Below are positions 1 through 10,965 of a stretch of DNA of 64,000 bases, one piece after another. The translations under genes were made by a program, and so were the position numbers. The DNA is from Triatoma infestans. Its lineage: Eukaryota; Arthropoda; Insecta; Hemiptera; Reduviidae. Within the stretch, counting starts at the first letter, position 1; each line of letters begins with the position of its first letter. Location: assembly GCA_011037195.1 (NCBI GenBank), contig JAAEAF010014513.1, positions 57,854 to 121,853 on the forward strand. The letters are read 5' to 3'. The notes beneath the pieces were generated by a model, which searched no databases, was not told the origin of the DNA, and was given only the letters and a program-made list of their open reading frames with translations.

Positions 1-98
1 TTAACTACATTTGTGGCTGACTTTACTATTATTAACAAAGGTGAGGTTAATTCATGCTACAAGGCTTTACTTAACAGAATAATGTAGTTGTTTTCTGG

Positions 99-106
99 TA
101 TAAATA
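99..106 (+). promoter_or_regulatory. Possible TATA box of SSNA1
   Basis: TATAAATA lies about 170 bp upstream of the SSNA1 start codon. A TATA box here would put transcription start near 130 and leave a short 5' leader. This is position and motif only; in AT-rich DNA such strings arise by chance. Confidence 0.3.
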
Positions 107-269
107 CCGGGACAGAGAAGGGGGGGGTCAAGTGGAGGTTTCTAAAAGGTTTCTAGCTATAAAGTCATGGCAAGTTATTTTGTTGCAATCAAAGTTTAAT
201 CTAGAAATAAACACTTATGTTGTGATATTGATAAACCAGAGAAATATTTATGCATATTTTAGTAGTAAC

Positions 270-1995
270 ATGGGAGAACAAGGTGCTGCCCTGCAAAAAT
301 ATAATCAAGAACTTGTTAAATGTAAGTATATAATTAGGTAATAATGTTACTGTCTACTTTGCTTGGAAAACAATATTTTTTAAGCAATTTTTTAATTTAA
401 TGTTTATTTCCCAAAAATGGAATACCTTCTAGGTATCGAACAAATTAAAGTTAAACGTTTTGAGGTTACACGTGAAATTGAGAAAGAAGAAGTGATAAAG
501 ACAGAACTTGAAGTTGAGTTGGCCAGTATTAAACGTAAACTTGATGAAGTTAATAATAGTTTGAAGAAAAAGTTAGCGTTGAAAGAAAGTTATGACATGG
601 CGTTGCAAGAATCTGAAGATGCCTATATGAAGGTAAACTGTAATTTATTTTAATGTAAAAGCTGTAAACTTAATTATTTATTTGTGTATGAGGAAGAATA
701 AAACTTGTCTATGAGGTTACAGAAAAACATCAGTAATTCATGCCGAATTCAAACTATTTAATAAAAACTAATCTCACACTGGACAATCACCGTAATGGGA
801 AGCAGCTTAAATCCTTCCTCGGAATCTTGTTTCGACCGGGCGTCCTGAACTTTCTTACAAGCCAACAATTTGCCATAACTTGATTAGGTTTTTTTCCTAC
901 GCCATGACTTTGGCTATTCAGCTTCTCGCGGCCCAGAATAAAAGAACTACGCTGCACTGGCGATTGAAGTTGTTTTAGTTGGATATCCAGGGGGCACGTG
1001 AGAATAATCTCGGACGCGAACAACTTCACCCCTCATAATTGATTAGGTAGTTTCCCTATCCAGCTCACCAGAAGTCCTATGACAGAGATGTCTCAACCTT
1101 AGAGCCCTGTAATTGCCGAAAACAGGTTTCTGAAAAGGCACAACAACTTTCTCGAAGTCAGCCCTCTAATAAGTATTTCGCTTACTGTTTATCCTGTAAA
1201 GGAAAACAAAGTTGAGTGATGAATGTGGCAATGAGCAGGTGAAAGTGCTATAATGAGCTAAACTTTGCTTGTAAGGGTAACTAAACTCAAATAGTTTGCA
1301 TATATCATCTACCTTTGCAGCCCTTACGTTATTGTGATTGCTGGGGAAATTCAGTAAATTGTATTCGAGTTTTTAGGCTAGGACATCCGCAGGAACCCAA
1401 GATCCCTTTGCGCTTAACTAACTAGGTCTTTCTTGGAAGATAATTGAATTAGTCTTCCAGAAGCAATTTGGATGTGAAAAAACATGATTTTAATGTATTG
1501 AGAGAGAGTTTTCAAATCATTTGAGTTGAAGCCTCATTTTACCTTGAAGAAAATTGCCTCAGTCTGGAAAGAAGTCCATTCACAGACGGAAATTTAGTGA
1601 GCCTAAGTTATATCTTAAATTGGACCCGTCATAACGTCCTCTACTTTTTTTTTGACTTTGGTCAATTTCGTATCCTCATCTATCTTTAAAGTTTAAACTT
1701 TCTTTAGATTTCTAATATTTTAAAGAATCATTGACTTCTACCACTCAGTTTCGTTTCAAGCATTTCAGCGATTGATTAAGTAACACTGAAGGCATCCTAA
1801 AAGGGACATAGTCATAAAAAGAAGCATTCTGGGAACGGACGCAATCTCAGATATTGCCCAACATTGTAGACACTACTATTGTTCGGAAATAGAATTATTC
1901 GAAAGAATTATTATTTGTTTTAGATTCTGGAAAGTACTCAAGTTTTGCTAAGCAAGGTTCGGCGTGAAAGTGAAAACATGGGTGAATTACCCTAG
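270..1995 (+). CDS. SSNA1: SSNA1 (NA14/DIP13) microtubule-associated coiled-coil protein, three exons
   Basis: I assembled this gene from three coding exons: 270-321, 433-632 and 1924-1995. Intron 1 (GTAAGT...CTAG) splits the Cys codon of NELVKC-type sequence after its first base. Intron 2 (GTAAAC...TTAG) is in phase 0. The product is 107 residues; human SSNA1 has 119. The N-terminus MGEQGAALQKYNQELVKC matches the family start (GAALQ-YN-ELVKC), and the end ILESTQVLLSKVRRE matches the family C-terminal helix. Nearly the whole protein is a charged, heptad-like coiled coil. SSNA1 proteins self-assemble into fibres, bind microtubules and act at centrosomes, basal bodies and axonemes. The start at 270 was chosen because upstream in-frame codons show no family similarity. 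The last exon ends at TAG 1993-1995; human extends about a dozen residues further. Intron 2 (1291 bp) carries a dispersed repeat. Confidence 0.95.
787..1040. repeat. Dispersed repeat in SSNA1 intron 2
   Basis: This intronic block is similar, in inverted orientation, to about 14945-15095. Shared blocks include GTTGGATAT, CACGTGAGAA, ATCTCGGACGC and the flanking CTATTCAG and GCC-TTCC segments. The two copies differ by many substitutions and indels, so it is an old interspersed repeat. A minus-strand frame of about 80 codons here has no recognisable domain. I cannot assign a class. Confidence 0.6.
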
Positions 1996-2325
1996 ACTTG
2001 GTAGTAAATAAAATTACTGCTAATTTCAATGCTTCAGTTCTATGAAGTACTTTTATATTTTATCTTTATATAAAAGCTTTATCTGTTTATAAGTATCACA
2101 GCCAATTACAGTGTATAGTTTTTACATTTACATACATGTGAAAAAGAAAAAGTATTTATTTTATATATAATTGTTACGATATTTATATTTATTGTACATA
2201 TTTATAGCATGAGAATTCCTCCCTTTTGCAAGAACAATGTTTTGTACAAATATTTAATGTTATCATTGTCTCTGTTGAAAAATAAATATTGAAATAAAAC
2301 ACTTGTTGTAAATACTGAAATATGA
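1996..2325 (+). other. SSNA1 3' UTR with polyadenylation signals
   Basis: After the SSNA1 stop the sequence is AT-rich and non-coding. Two AATAAA hexamers occur at 2281-2286 and 2293-2298, so cleavage is expected near 2310-2325. The exact end is inferred. Confidence 0.55.
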
Positions 2326-2355
2326 GTGACATTCAAAAAGTTTTCCAAAGAAGCG

Positions 2356-2361
2356 TTTATT
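2356..2361 (-). terminator. Polyadenylation signal of the GT31 gene
   Basis: TTTATT on + reads AATAAA on -, 138 bp past the GT31 stop codon. Cleavage would fall about 10-30 bp further along the minus strand (near 2330-2345), almost touching the predicted end of SSNA1 transcripts. Confidence 0.45.
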
Positions 2362-2498
2362 AATTACATTGCCGATAGATAATTTACAACTAGGACCTTC
2401 CATTATAGCATTTGTTACTGGCTGAACTCTTCCCTCTCAGCCCAACTATATCTATAAAGCAGAAGATGTAAGCAACTCATACACTTTTCCAGTTTGAA

Positions 2499-3623
2499 CT
2501 ATGCATTTCCGACACTCTTTTGATCATTCCATACCCATCTTAGTTCGTCTGGGTTATCATAACCATGTGAAGCGATAACATATCTATAACCGTGTGGATC
2601 ATAATTCTTCTTATAGAAATAAAACTCAGCATTATGCAATGCTACAATATTTACAGACTTGGCCAGCATTGACAAATAGATATCGTCGAAACGGAAATGT
2701 GGTATATACATACTGGCATAGTATAATTTCTTCAGGGCACGATTTGAAAGTATATAAGCACCTGCGGTAACATAAGGTGGCCATGAATCGTAAGGATATT
2801 CAGACAAAGGTACATACCACTTGCTGAACAGATAACGCATAGGTCGGCTATTTCTAAAAACATAACCTGCGTATAGTTCATTATCATCACGCAATTCAAT
2901 ATCCACTATTGATTTGATTTTTTTGGTGTGTATAAAGTCCTGATTTTCTCGATCATCAGAATGCTGTACAGATTTTACTGGCACTTCAAGGTAACCTGGA
3001 TATTCCAATGGATTACGCACAAATCTTAAAACATTTTTTGTAGAAACGTACATATCATCATCACTGAAAAAGTAGAATTTGGCTTTATTACAATAGTATA
3101 CAACCCATTTCATACTCATCATAGTTTTAATTGTATTATTATAGTAGGAATCTTGGAAATTCACTTGTATAATATCTCCTTTTGCTTTGCTTTCTTCATT
3201 GATTTTTTTCTGTACCTCTTCATCTTTATCAACACCCAGTACAAACACTGTCCTTATTTCCACATCTGAAAACCGTTTTTCGAAGCCCCATGAATTTCTT
3301 ATACTTTCTCTTTTATCAAAATTTCTAGTAGCCGATTTAACTATGTACACCAAACGCAAGGGACTATCATCCACGTAGCACTTTTTCTCACATTTATAAC
3401 TGAAATTAAAATTATACCTGTTAAAACCGGTTATCGTTGGTACTTCATTGTTTAACCACTGCTTTACATAGATTTCAATTTTTGGGTCAAAGTGATCTGC
3501 ATACAATGAATAACTTTTTTCAAAAAATAAAGTAAATACACCAAAAAAATATAAAAGAAATATAACAACTATTAATAAACATTTATTACAATGTAGCTTG
3601 GTTAGCTTTCTATAAGCGGCCAT
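2499..3623 (-). CDS. GT31 family beta-1,3-galactosyltransferase-like type II membrane enzyme
   Basis: This single-exon gene encodes 374 residues. The layout is that of a Golgi type II glycosyltransferase: short cytosolic tail, one membrane segment (about residues 16-34), stem, then lumenal catalytic domain. Family GT31 blocks appear in order: RESIRNSWG (105-113, cf. the R-x-IR-TWG block), VFVLG (126-130), DSYYNNTIKT (158-167, cf. DxYxNLTxKT), FSDDDMYV (186-193, the metal-binding DxD region), WPPYVTAGAYILS (281-293) and FDDIYLSMLAK (312-322, cf. the EDVYVG block). GT31 enzymes transfer Gal or GlcNAc from a UDP-sugar in beta-1,3 linkage to glycoprotein or glycolipid acceptors; donor and acceptor cannot be told here. 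The start at 3623 gives a short basic tail before the membrane anchor. No stop or frameshift interrupts it, so it is probably functional. Lack of introns is common in this family. Confidence 0.9.
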   Translation of the reverse strand: MAAYRKLTKLHCNKCLLIVVIFLLYFFGVFTLFFEKSYSLYADHFDPKIEIYVKQWLNNEVPTITGFNRYNFNFSYKCEKKCYVDDSPLRLVYIVKSATRNFDKRESIRNSWGFEKRFSDVEIRTVFVLGVDKDEEVQKKINEESKAKGDIIQVNFQDSYYNNTIKTMMSMKWVVYYCNKAKFYFFSDDDMYVSTKNVLRFVRNPLEYPGYLEVPVKSVQHSDDRENQDFIHTKKIKSIVDIELRDDNELYAGYVFRNSRPMRYLFSKWYVPLSEYPYDSWPPYVTAGAYILSNRALKKLYYASMYIPHFRFDDIYLSMLAKSVNIVALHNAEFYFYKKNYDPHGYRYVIASHGYDNPDELRWVWNDQKSVGNA

Positions 3624-4145
3624 TTTTTCAGAAATTATTCCTTGCCATCGCCAAAACAGAAAATATGTGATAAGGTAAGATTTATGAAAATTATTTATTA
3701 AATTCTTTATACAGCTAAAAAAAAATCAAATAACCACTCTCAACTTCGCAACGATATAACCTACTTCACAAGAAGGTGTAACCTTTTCTGATACTACGTG
3801 CTGTAACCTTCTTGCTCTCACTTCCACTGCTATCATGATTAATGATTTCATTTTGTAAAGTTAGATTCTTACTTTGATTACGGTATATATAATAAGTTTC
3901 ATTTTTAAAAATATTCTTTAAAAAAATTATTGAACTTGTTTCAATAAATTTTAGTCGAATAAAAAAATAGTTCATCGACCTTATATTTGATTTGTTTAAC
4001 CTAGCCGGCCATGTTCCATTGCTCTTGGTATTGCTAAATAAAAGTGGGGCAAGTTGGGTAGTGCAATGTTATGTGTTAAGTTTTTATTTTAATTTACTAA
4101 ATATTTTTATGTTATTGTTTTTTTATTTTTCTTCTTCTTCTGTAG
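3624..4145. other. AT-rich stretch upstream of the GT31 gene
   Basis: This stretch holds the presumed 5' flank and promoter of the GT31 gene. A 69-codon minus-strand frame at 3766-3975 has low-complexity composition and no recognisable domain. I see no other gene here. Confidence 0.4.
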
Positions 4146-4193
4146 AAGAATCATAGCAACAAAATTGCAGAGTCATGGAGGCCAATGAAAGAG
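4146..4193 (+). other. Candidate first coding exon, gene unidentified
   Basis: A pyrimidine-rich tract ending TGTAG precedes a 48-bp segment that contains an ATG (4175), six codons (MEANER) and then a strong donor, G|GTGAGT. If spliced in phase 1 to an acceptor at 5371-5373 (T tract then TAG), the reading would continue ARRIVSNALLRVEVEVVD before a stop. I do not recognise this protein. The splice signals are good but the coding evidence is thin, so it may be a non-coding transcript exon or chance. Confidence 0.25.
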
Positions 4194-5373
4194 GTGAGTG
4201 AGGCATTTATTCCTTTCATGGAATCTTATTAAATAAACAGGTTATCGTTGATGTCTAACCTTAGTTATGTTTATTTTTTTCTGTATCGCACAATAATAAT
4301 TCCTTATCATAATAAAATGATTAAATGTTTCATTTATTTTAAACAATAGTCTATTTACTTTAATTTTACAATTCAAATTGTATGAAACTTTTTAAAATAC
4401 CTTTTAACTGCTTGACGCACTATTAGTAGGTCAAATAGTGATTAATGTTCTTTCATGGGGTATGGAACATTGTACTTATGATCGAAGAACTTTGTACTAC
4501 AATTTCAAGCTGTATTTTTATCCCTGATATTAATTTGTAAGATATATTTGTAATAAGATCTAATCAGAATAAAAAAAAAGGAAGCAATTTTATGCTTACT
4601 TAAAACATTTTGTACTAAAAATTGTCGAAGTCTTAAGAATTGAATATTTCATAATTTTTTTATTGAATTTGCTGAATATTATATGTTTCCAGTTATAATA
4701 TAACTTCTTAGAAAGAACCTTTTTTTGGAACTTCAGTATTGTTTGGCCGCAAGCATTATCAGAGAAATAAGTTATATTAGCAACGTTCATTGATTTACTC
4801 ATTTCAGAAATTGATTTTATAATGCTAATTTATTAAGAATTTAGTAACAACGGTTAACGTTATCACAAAACAACAGTGTGATTATTTTGTGTTATTTAAT
4901 TCATTCCAGCATAATTTTATACATTCATAGTGTGTTTTTGGTTAGGCAAATGATTTATTTACCTTAAATGCAAATGCAGTAGAGTTTGAATAGAATTGAC
5001 GTCTTATTCTTTGCACTTTAATTTTTATTTTGGTTTAAGAAATAAGATTAGTTGTGTACATAATCATATCTAATTATTTAATAATATTTACAACGTTGTA
5101 GAAAACAATGAATAGTATCGACACAGCAACAGTGCCTTCAAGTTTCAGAAATATTTTGCAATTAGTGAATTGTTTATGGGCGTTGTGAAGATTTTCTCTT
5201 GATTATTTAGTGACAGTGGTCTCCCCTTCATTAGCTATGTAGTCTTCAGTTCGTTAAGTATATAAGTGGTAGTTTTCTTCAATACGGTTTGTTTATTGGA
5301 AAATATTTTTGATTTCACAAGATGTGCTTGGCCTTTGCATTGGTTTCAGTAAGTCATGAACTTTTTTTTTTAG

Positions 5374-5530
5374 CTCGGAGAATCGTAAGCAATGCTCTCC
5401 TCCGTGTCGAAGTGGAAGTGGTGGACTAGTTCATGGTGATGTACTCGTAGTGGGGGTATGTCCCGCCACAACCGTGTGTGTGTACCCGCAGTTCGCCAAC
5501 TTGATTTGCCGGCTCTGCAGTAATAAACTG
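5374..5530 (+). other. Candidate exon or GC-richer island in AT-rich DNA
   Basis: A T-rich tract plus TAG leads into about 150 bp that is clearly GC-richer than its surroundings. One frame stays open for about 58 codons and is Cys/Gly/Val-rich (CSPPCRSGSGG near its start). No domain is recognised. It could be an exon partner of 4146-4193, a promoter-type island, or an old insertion. Confidence 0.25.
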
Positions 5531-5841
5531 ACAACCAAACTTAACAGTTAATTGTTTTTATATACCAATTTTCGCCGGTAATATATATATATATATATTT
5601 GTCCTAGAAATTTGATTAACGGACTCCACCCTTGTTAAATTTAATAAAAGGATTTTTTTTTGTTTTTGTTTTTAATCTTTCGTTATCATTTGATCATGTG
5701 CCGGTATATGATATGGTGCTGTGAAGTATTCGTAATTTTTGTAAGTGAAATTGATTAGAGTTTTTAGTATTTTTCCTAAAATTGTTGTGTTAAGTTGAGG
5801 TGTTGTTTGATGGTGTTGTAAACTACAAACATACAAACAAC

Positions 5842-5905
5842 ATGATCAAAAAGGATAAACCTATGATGTCTGTTGCGGCCATCATTCAGAGTCATTGGGG
5901 ACGAG
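5842..5905 (+). other. Candidate short coding exon (start MIKKDKPMMSVAAIIQSHWG)
   Basis: ATG in good context (AACATGA) opens a reading of about 21 codons followed by G|GTAGCT, a weak donor. The piece AAIIQSHW resembles the start of an IQ (calmodulin-binding) motif, but the basic residues that should follow are misplaced, so I do not assign one. The host gene, if any, is unknown. Confidence 0.2.
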
Positions 5906-7620
5906 GTAGCTTAGTATTATTTTAATTTCTAAAAAGATTTTTTCTTATTTTTAGTTTTAAATTTGGTTTCTTTACTGCATGCACCTAGCAGTCTCTCTCT
6001 GGGGCAACATTGTTGGTTTCTGGGTAATTCCTCAATGTGTTTCTTTTGTGGAGTTTCCATAAAATTTTTCTTTTTTTCACTAAATAAAACAAAAAAAAGA
6101 AAAGCTTTTCATTAATATATATAAATTTTATTATTTTTATTATATATCAAAAAATATTTTTATTTTCACTGCAGCAGTTCAAAATTTTACACTCAGTTTT
6201 TACCAGTGCTCTACGAACTTGAGTTCTATGTTGGTTTTTATCCCTACATTTGAAAATTTTAAATATTAAAATATAATAAAGATAAATAATGAGCTCGATT
6301 TATTCTTATTTTATAACAAGTAATTGTTTCCATATATAAAAGAAAAACATGTGTAGTAAATTTTGCTGATTGAATCTTCTTGCATTCTTATGACTGGACT
6401 GTTCATTGCTTTCTTAATTAGTAATATGATTTGTTTATTGAAATATTTAGAAGGCTCAGAAATCGTAGTAATTTGTTAATTGTGTGAAGATTTAATATTT
6501 AGTAATTTTAATATTTTTCTTTAACCATATTTAAAAAAATAAAATAAAATTGAAGAAGCATATATATATATATATTGTATTTATATTAGTAATCTTTTAT
6601 TTGTAGATATTTTATGATGTTTATATCAATTTTTTCCGTATGGTATCATATTTTCAAATTGTTTAATTCTAGATATCTTATGTTGAAACAAATTATTAAA
6701 TATGAATTTTCTTCTGATTATATATTTCTACTTTTAGAAGAGTCGACCTCGAATTTCAGCTTCCATTACTTTTAGTTATTAATAATTGATTCTTGAGTCT
6801 TTATTTCCTTGTCACGCCTGAGCGTCTGTCGGACGACAGTGCTGCGTCTCTTCAATTTCGATTAATTTTACGATTATCTTTCAGTTTTCTTTTACAGATT
6901 TTTCTTCACGAGTTTTCATTGGTCCCCTCCAAAAAATAAATCACCTTAATTTTTTTTTTTTTCATTTTTATTATTTTTCATGATGTGGAATGAATGAAAA
7001 GCTTTGTGTAATTTCACACGATGTGGTAATTTAGTTTTTTCTTCTCCATTTTTTTCCTTTTTCTCTACTTCATTCTTTTCTTCTCTTTCTCTACCATGTT
7101 TATTTCAAGATGGCGCGATCAAGGTCAACATTTTGCGCCTTGAAAAAATTAAAATAAAATAAAGAATAAGGAATATATATATAAAAATTATTTTCTTGAA
7201 ATAAAAACTTTTATGTATTGTATCAAAATAATTATATCTGATAATTATTGTTTTATTTATTTTTTGTTTCATAAATTGATTTCATTATTTAACCATTCAG
7301 AATGACTTTTTAAAAGCGAAAGTTTTTATTATAAACTCTAATTAGCAAACTTGTACAAAGTTGGAAGGTTTGCGATACGTTTAATTAATTATGTTTAATA
7401 CAGTACAATAAGCATATAATTTAATTTAATACAACCATATAGGATCGTATATTATGTTGAAATGAAACTTTAGAAGTAGTCTAACATCATAGTCTAGGAA
7501 ACATCTTAAATATCAATAATTTCTGGAAGAATAATCAAATAAAAGCGATAGGAAATATATGTATAGTTAGCGTAACAAGTTTAAAGAAAAGCGCGGAAAA
7601 CATTCAATAATGTTGTACAA
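5906..7620. other. AT-rich intergenic or intronic DNA
   Basis: Mostly A/T-rich sequence with short homopolymers and small TA runs (about 6560-6576 and 7174-7183). I find no supported exon, RNA gene or transposon end. Confidence 0.5.
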
Positions 7621-8590
7621 CCTGTTGACGGATTTTGACTGAAATTTTCTTCTCTGATCCTCCATTGCTCAAAAACGGAGTGTATTATATTTCAGCTTCA
7701 TGTAGTGTTTCGGTTTTTTTATTAAGCTGATCTTTGGCTAGAAACGATTTTATTGACTGATACAGGGAATTAGCCATCCAGTTAGCCCTTAAAGTGTTAT
7801 CTACAGTTGGAGACTTACTTTTTCCCTATAAATCGGAGGCTGCGAGTATAGCAATTTCTTGCATGGGCTGGTGACGAATCTTAAGGTATCTTTGATGGTC
7901 GTAAGATAATTTTAACAATCTAGTCCAAGGAAATGTTATGGTAATGTTGCAGTGGTTGTGGTATTAATGCATATGAGGGCAGTAGCACATTCTTCCTGAA
8001 GGATTCATTTTTTTGTCGGATAGAAACCGAACAAGGCATTATAGAACCGAAATATGGGCAGCCTCTTCCTTAGTGGTGATTGCTATTTATCGAGGGTATG
8101 TTCTTGTGGGGACAGGCATATGGCAGAAGTTATTTTTCTGTGCATAGTTCTGGTCCCTTTCATGTTTAAATACATATCTATTGAAGAGCCTTCTTCAGGA
8201 ATGCAAAAGAGTGCCTACTCTAAAGGGCTTGAAGAGCACCGATGACGCAAGACAACCTGTTCCCTAAATATGATGTTCAGGGCACCCCAACCATTTATGT
8301 TTTGTGCAAATTAGGATACGATCGCATTGCTCACTGTTATGTTATGAGGAATGGTGTTAGTTAATATGGGAAGAAATCTCCTTAATTCTCTGCAAGGGAT
8401 CGCCCCTCTCTAGTCAGAAACATACTGCCTGTCTCTTAAAATACTGACAATAATGAAACCATTGCACTGCCTGCAACAAGCTATAACTCCACCACCTAGC
8501 TAGCCCATGATCCAGCGTACTTTGAACAAGAAAATCTTCATCACTTCCAACTTTAAAGACTTGAACTTGTTACAGTTCTGAGATTTTTGT
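7621..8590. other. Unassigned single-copy-looking DNA
   Basis: Less AT-biased than its left flank. A 63-codon frame at 8054-8245 shows no recognised domain or splice context. I see no repeat partner elsewhere in the window. Confidence 0.4.
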
Positions 8591-8620
8591 CCGCGGTTTC
8601 AGGCATTCGTCCATCGTCAG
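8591..8620 (-). other. Degenerate hammerhead-like motif
   Basis: The minus strand reads CTGACGA, a T, GGACGAATGCCT, GAAAC, then CGCGG. The CUGANGA and GAAAC boxes match the motif repeated elsewhere in the window, but stem II retains only two clear pairs and the cleavage triplet is lost. Probably a decayed copy. Confidence 0.4.
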
Positions 8621-9784
8621 GCTGTTTTGATATTTCATACTACTCAGCCAAAGCACCAAATTGTAATGCTGCAACTGTTCTTTGTAATCGATACACTCGC
8701 ACTGCTTGCTCACAAAAATGCTGAAGACGCGGGAATGATGGAGATGGTGGATGATATAAAATGAAAGCCATTAGGTGAAAACTCTTAATGTTTTCATAGC
8801 CAGAGCTATGATTGGTGAATAGACAAGGCCTTCATAAATAATGCTCCACAGTTTTACATCACTTCCTCTTTAACATAGAAAGATTTGACTTGTTCTATAT
8901 ACAAAATATACTAAAATACAAATTCAGTAATTATGTATAATTTTGTTTAGAAATAATATCTGAATTTGATGTATTCGTTTTAAAATGAAAGTACTGGGTG
9001 ACCGTGAAGTAGGTTTGGGTAAAAATTGATAACAAATTTTGGGTGTTGTTATATTATTCAAGGCTGGTTTTTTTTTGGAGTGCCAGTAATGGATATTTGC
9101 GAAGTAATTACGTTTAGATATGAGTGGATACATTGATAAGAAGGCACAGTGTGAGCCAGCAGCGCTCATTACCGCACCTTATACTTACTATTCTATTTCC
9201 TCTTGATATAACATACTTAAGGGAACGTCTGCTACAAGTATAAATAAATATAAAGACAATAATTTGTGGCTAGAATGGACAAAACTCGTCGATCGAATAA
9301 AGCGCCTGGATCCACCTTTTCTGATCCTTTTTTGAAGACGGATTTACGATGTTTAGTGCCCTGTTGATCATCGGAAGAATATTGCAATCTCATTGGCTCC
9401 CCCATTAAAACCAGTCAACCAATCCGATTGCAGTATTCTTCTATAACAGTGACGGTCAGCGGTGAGCAATGTGTCGTAAATCTGGCATGACCGGCAAAAC
9501 ATTTCGTTTTCCTCGCGGCTAGCAGAAAACAGATTATTTAGTATTTTGGGTTTTCTGAACCCAGATAGGAAATGTTCAAAGAATGTATAATTGACTTTAG
9601 GTAGAAGGAATAGATAAAAGGAAGCAAAGCCCTGCACAAAGCTTTGAATCGTATGGATAATGACGTATAACGGAATATCAAATTTAAGCTTGTTGCAATA
9701 TTTTGTTCACACATATACACACGCAATTTTTTTTCTTATTCAGGGGACCTGCAAATATGTATTTCCGGTGAAAACTCATTTTGA
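8621..9784. other. Unassigned DNA
   Basis: I see no credible gene. Frames of 60-90 codons on - (8924-9169, 9368-9726) are compositional and overlap one another. Confidence 0.4.
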
Positions 9785-9799
9785 AATATGTCCTCTAGG

Positions 9800-9868
9800 A
9801 CACAGGAGGACATATTAGTACTCTTACTAGGAGGACATATTAGCACTCTCACTAGGAGGAATGTTAGT
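9800..9868 (+). repeat. Short tandem repeat, about 30-bp unit
   Basis: The phrase AGGAGGACATATTAG followed by a short -ACTCTNACT- segment occurs twice, with a third degraded unit (AGGAGGAATGTTAG). It sits downstream of a family A fragment (GGGGACCT...CCGGTGAAAACTC at about 9743-9778) and may be an expansion of that repeat's end. Confidence 0.55.
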
Positions 9869-9869
9869 A

Positions 9870-10554
9870 AAAGTAAAACTCCATTTTGTTAGGCAATATA
9901 TAGCCGGAATTAACTGGGTCATGAATGGGGCGGAGGAGTACTCCCAGGCTCCTGAACTAGATATTCAGAACAGAAGTCTTTGCAAATAAGTTTTTTAAAG
10001 ATATAATGAAGTAGTGGACGAGATAACAGTGTATATGTGTGTGTTATAAATAATTTCCCTCGTCTGTGTGGAGGGGTGTAGGAGGTGAGATAGTAATGAT
10101 GTGAGGATGGAGGAGAAGAGACAGACAGCCAGACATTAAGTTGGAACACGATGGTCTGGAGAGAGATCTATGTGTATAATGTGTAATTAGTAATGTCCAG
10201 ATGAATATCGCACATACATACACACGTATTATATTTATGTGTAATGTATCCTGTGCGTATGGTGGTGGTGGTAATGTTCAGGATATGATGATGTGTAGAT
10301 ATGTAAGTAGATAGGGGAGAGAGAGAGAGAAGTTTGCCAATTTGGCATCAGTTCTATCGCAATTAGTGTAAGATTGTCTGTCTGTCTGTGTATATGTTGT
10401 GCCTTCATACTCACGCTCCTCTTGGTCATTATTTTTTTTTTTAAGCACTTTATTAAAGTCTGGCCAAAAAAAAATAAACAGCCAATGAAAAATATTTTTT
10501 CCTAGTTTAATTAAAACTATCATAAACATGAAATAAAAAGTTGTTCCAAAATAT
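9870..10554. other. Simple-sequence-rich DNA without a gene
   Basis: The stretch contains GT- and GA-rich runs (GGTGGTGGTGG near 10260, GAGAGAGAGAGA near 10318, CTGTCTGTCTGTGT near 10376). Minus-strand frames here are His/Tyr/Ser-rich translations of these runs. Confidence 0.5.
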
Positions 10555-10965
10555 GACTACATTAGGAGTAAGGAGTAAGAGAAAGTATTGTAATCGGGTC
10601 AAATTTCCGATATCGTGTTTTCACCGCAAAACTTGACATTCCGTTTACGTAGCACCATGAGATGAAATAGTAAGTACCTGTCAAAATTCCTTAACCAGAA
10701 GTACCACTTTACTGAATGGAGTTTTCACTTTTTGCAGTTTTCTCGAAATTGGCTCCAGCGATTTCCTTTCAACTTATCTCACTCACATCCACTACACATG
10801 TAAACAGTTACAATTTTTATTTGAAATATTTCGCTGGGAAAATTTAATTTAAGGAGACTTTTAGTGGAGAGGTGGGGGTTATGTTTTCCTCTAAAGTGCT
10901 ATTTTAGTTTATTATACAATTCTATCATCTAATGTAATTTTATTTAGAATTAAATATGTTGACAT
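10555..10965. repeat. Dispersed repeat family A fragment
   Basis: Starts with AGTAAGAGAAAGTATTG and shows family phrases TTTCACCG, TTTTCTCGAAA-TGGCTCCA-CGATTT, TATTTGAAA-ATTTC and AACATAAC-type text in reverse sense. It lacks long frames. Boundaries are approximate. Confidence 0.6.

Noticed and set aside
7621..8590. Protein gene in the less AT-rich block
   Set aside because: The 63-codon frame at 8054-8245 has no domain, and no joined exons could be built around it.
9368..9726. Two overlapping minus frames
   Set aside because: They share DNA in different frames, have no domain and no splice signals that join them.
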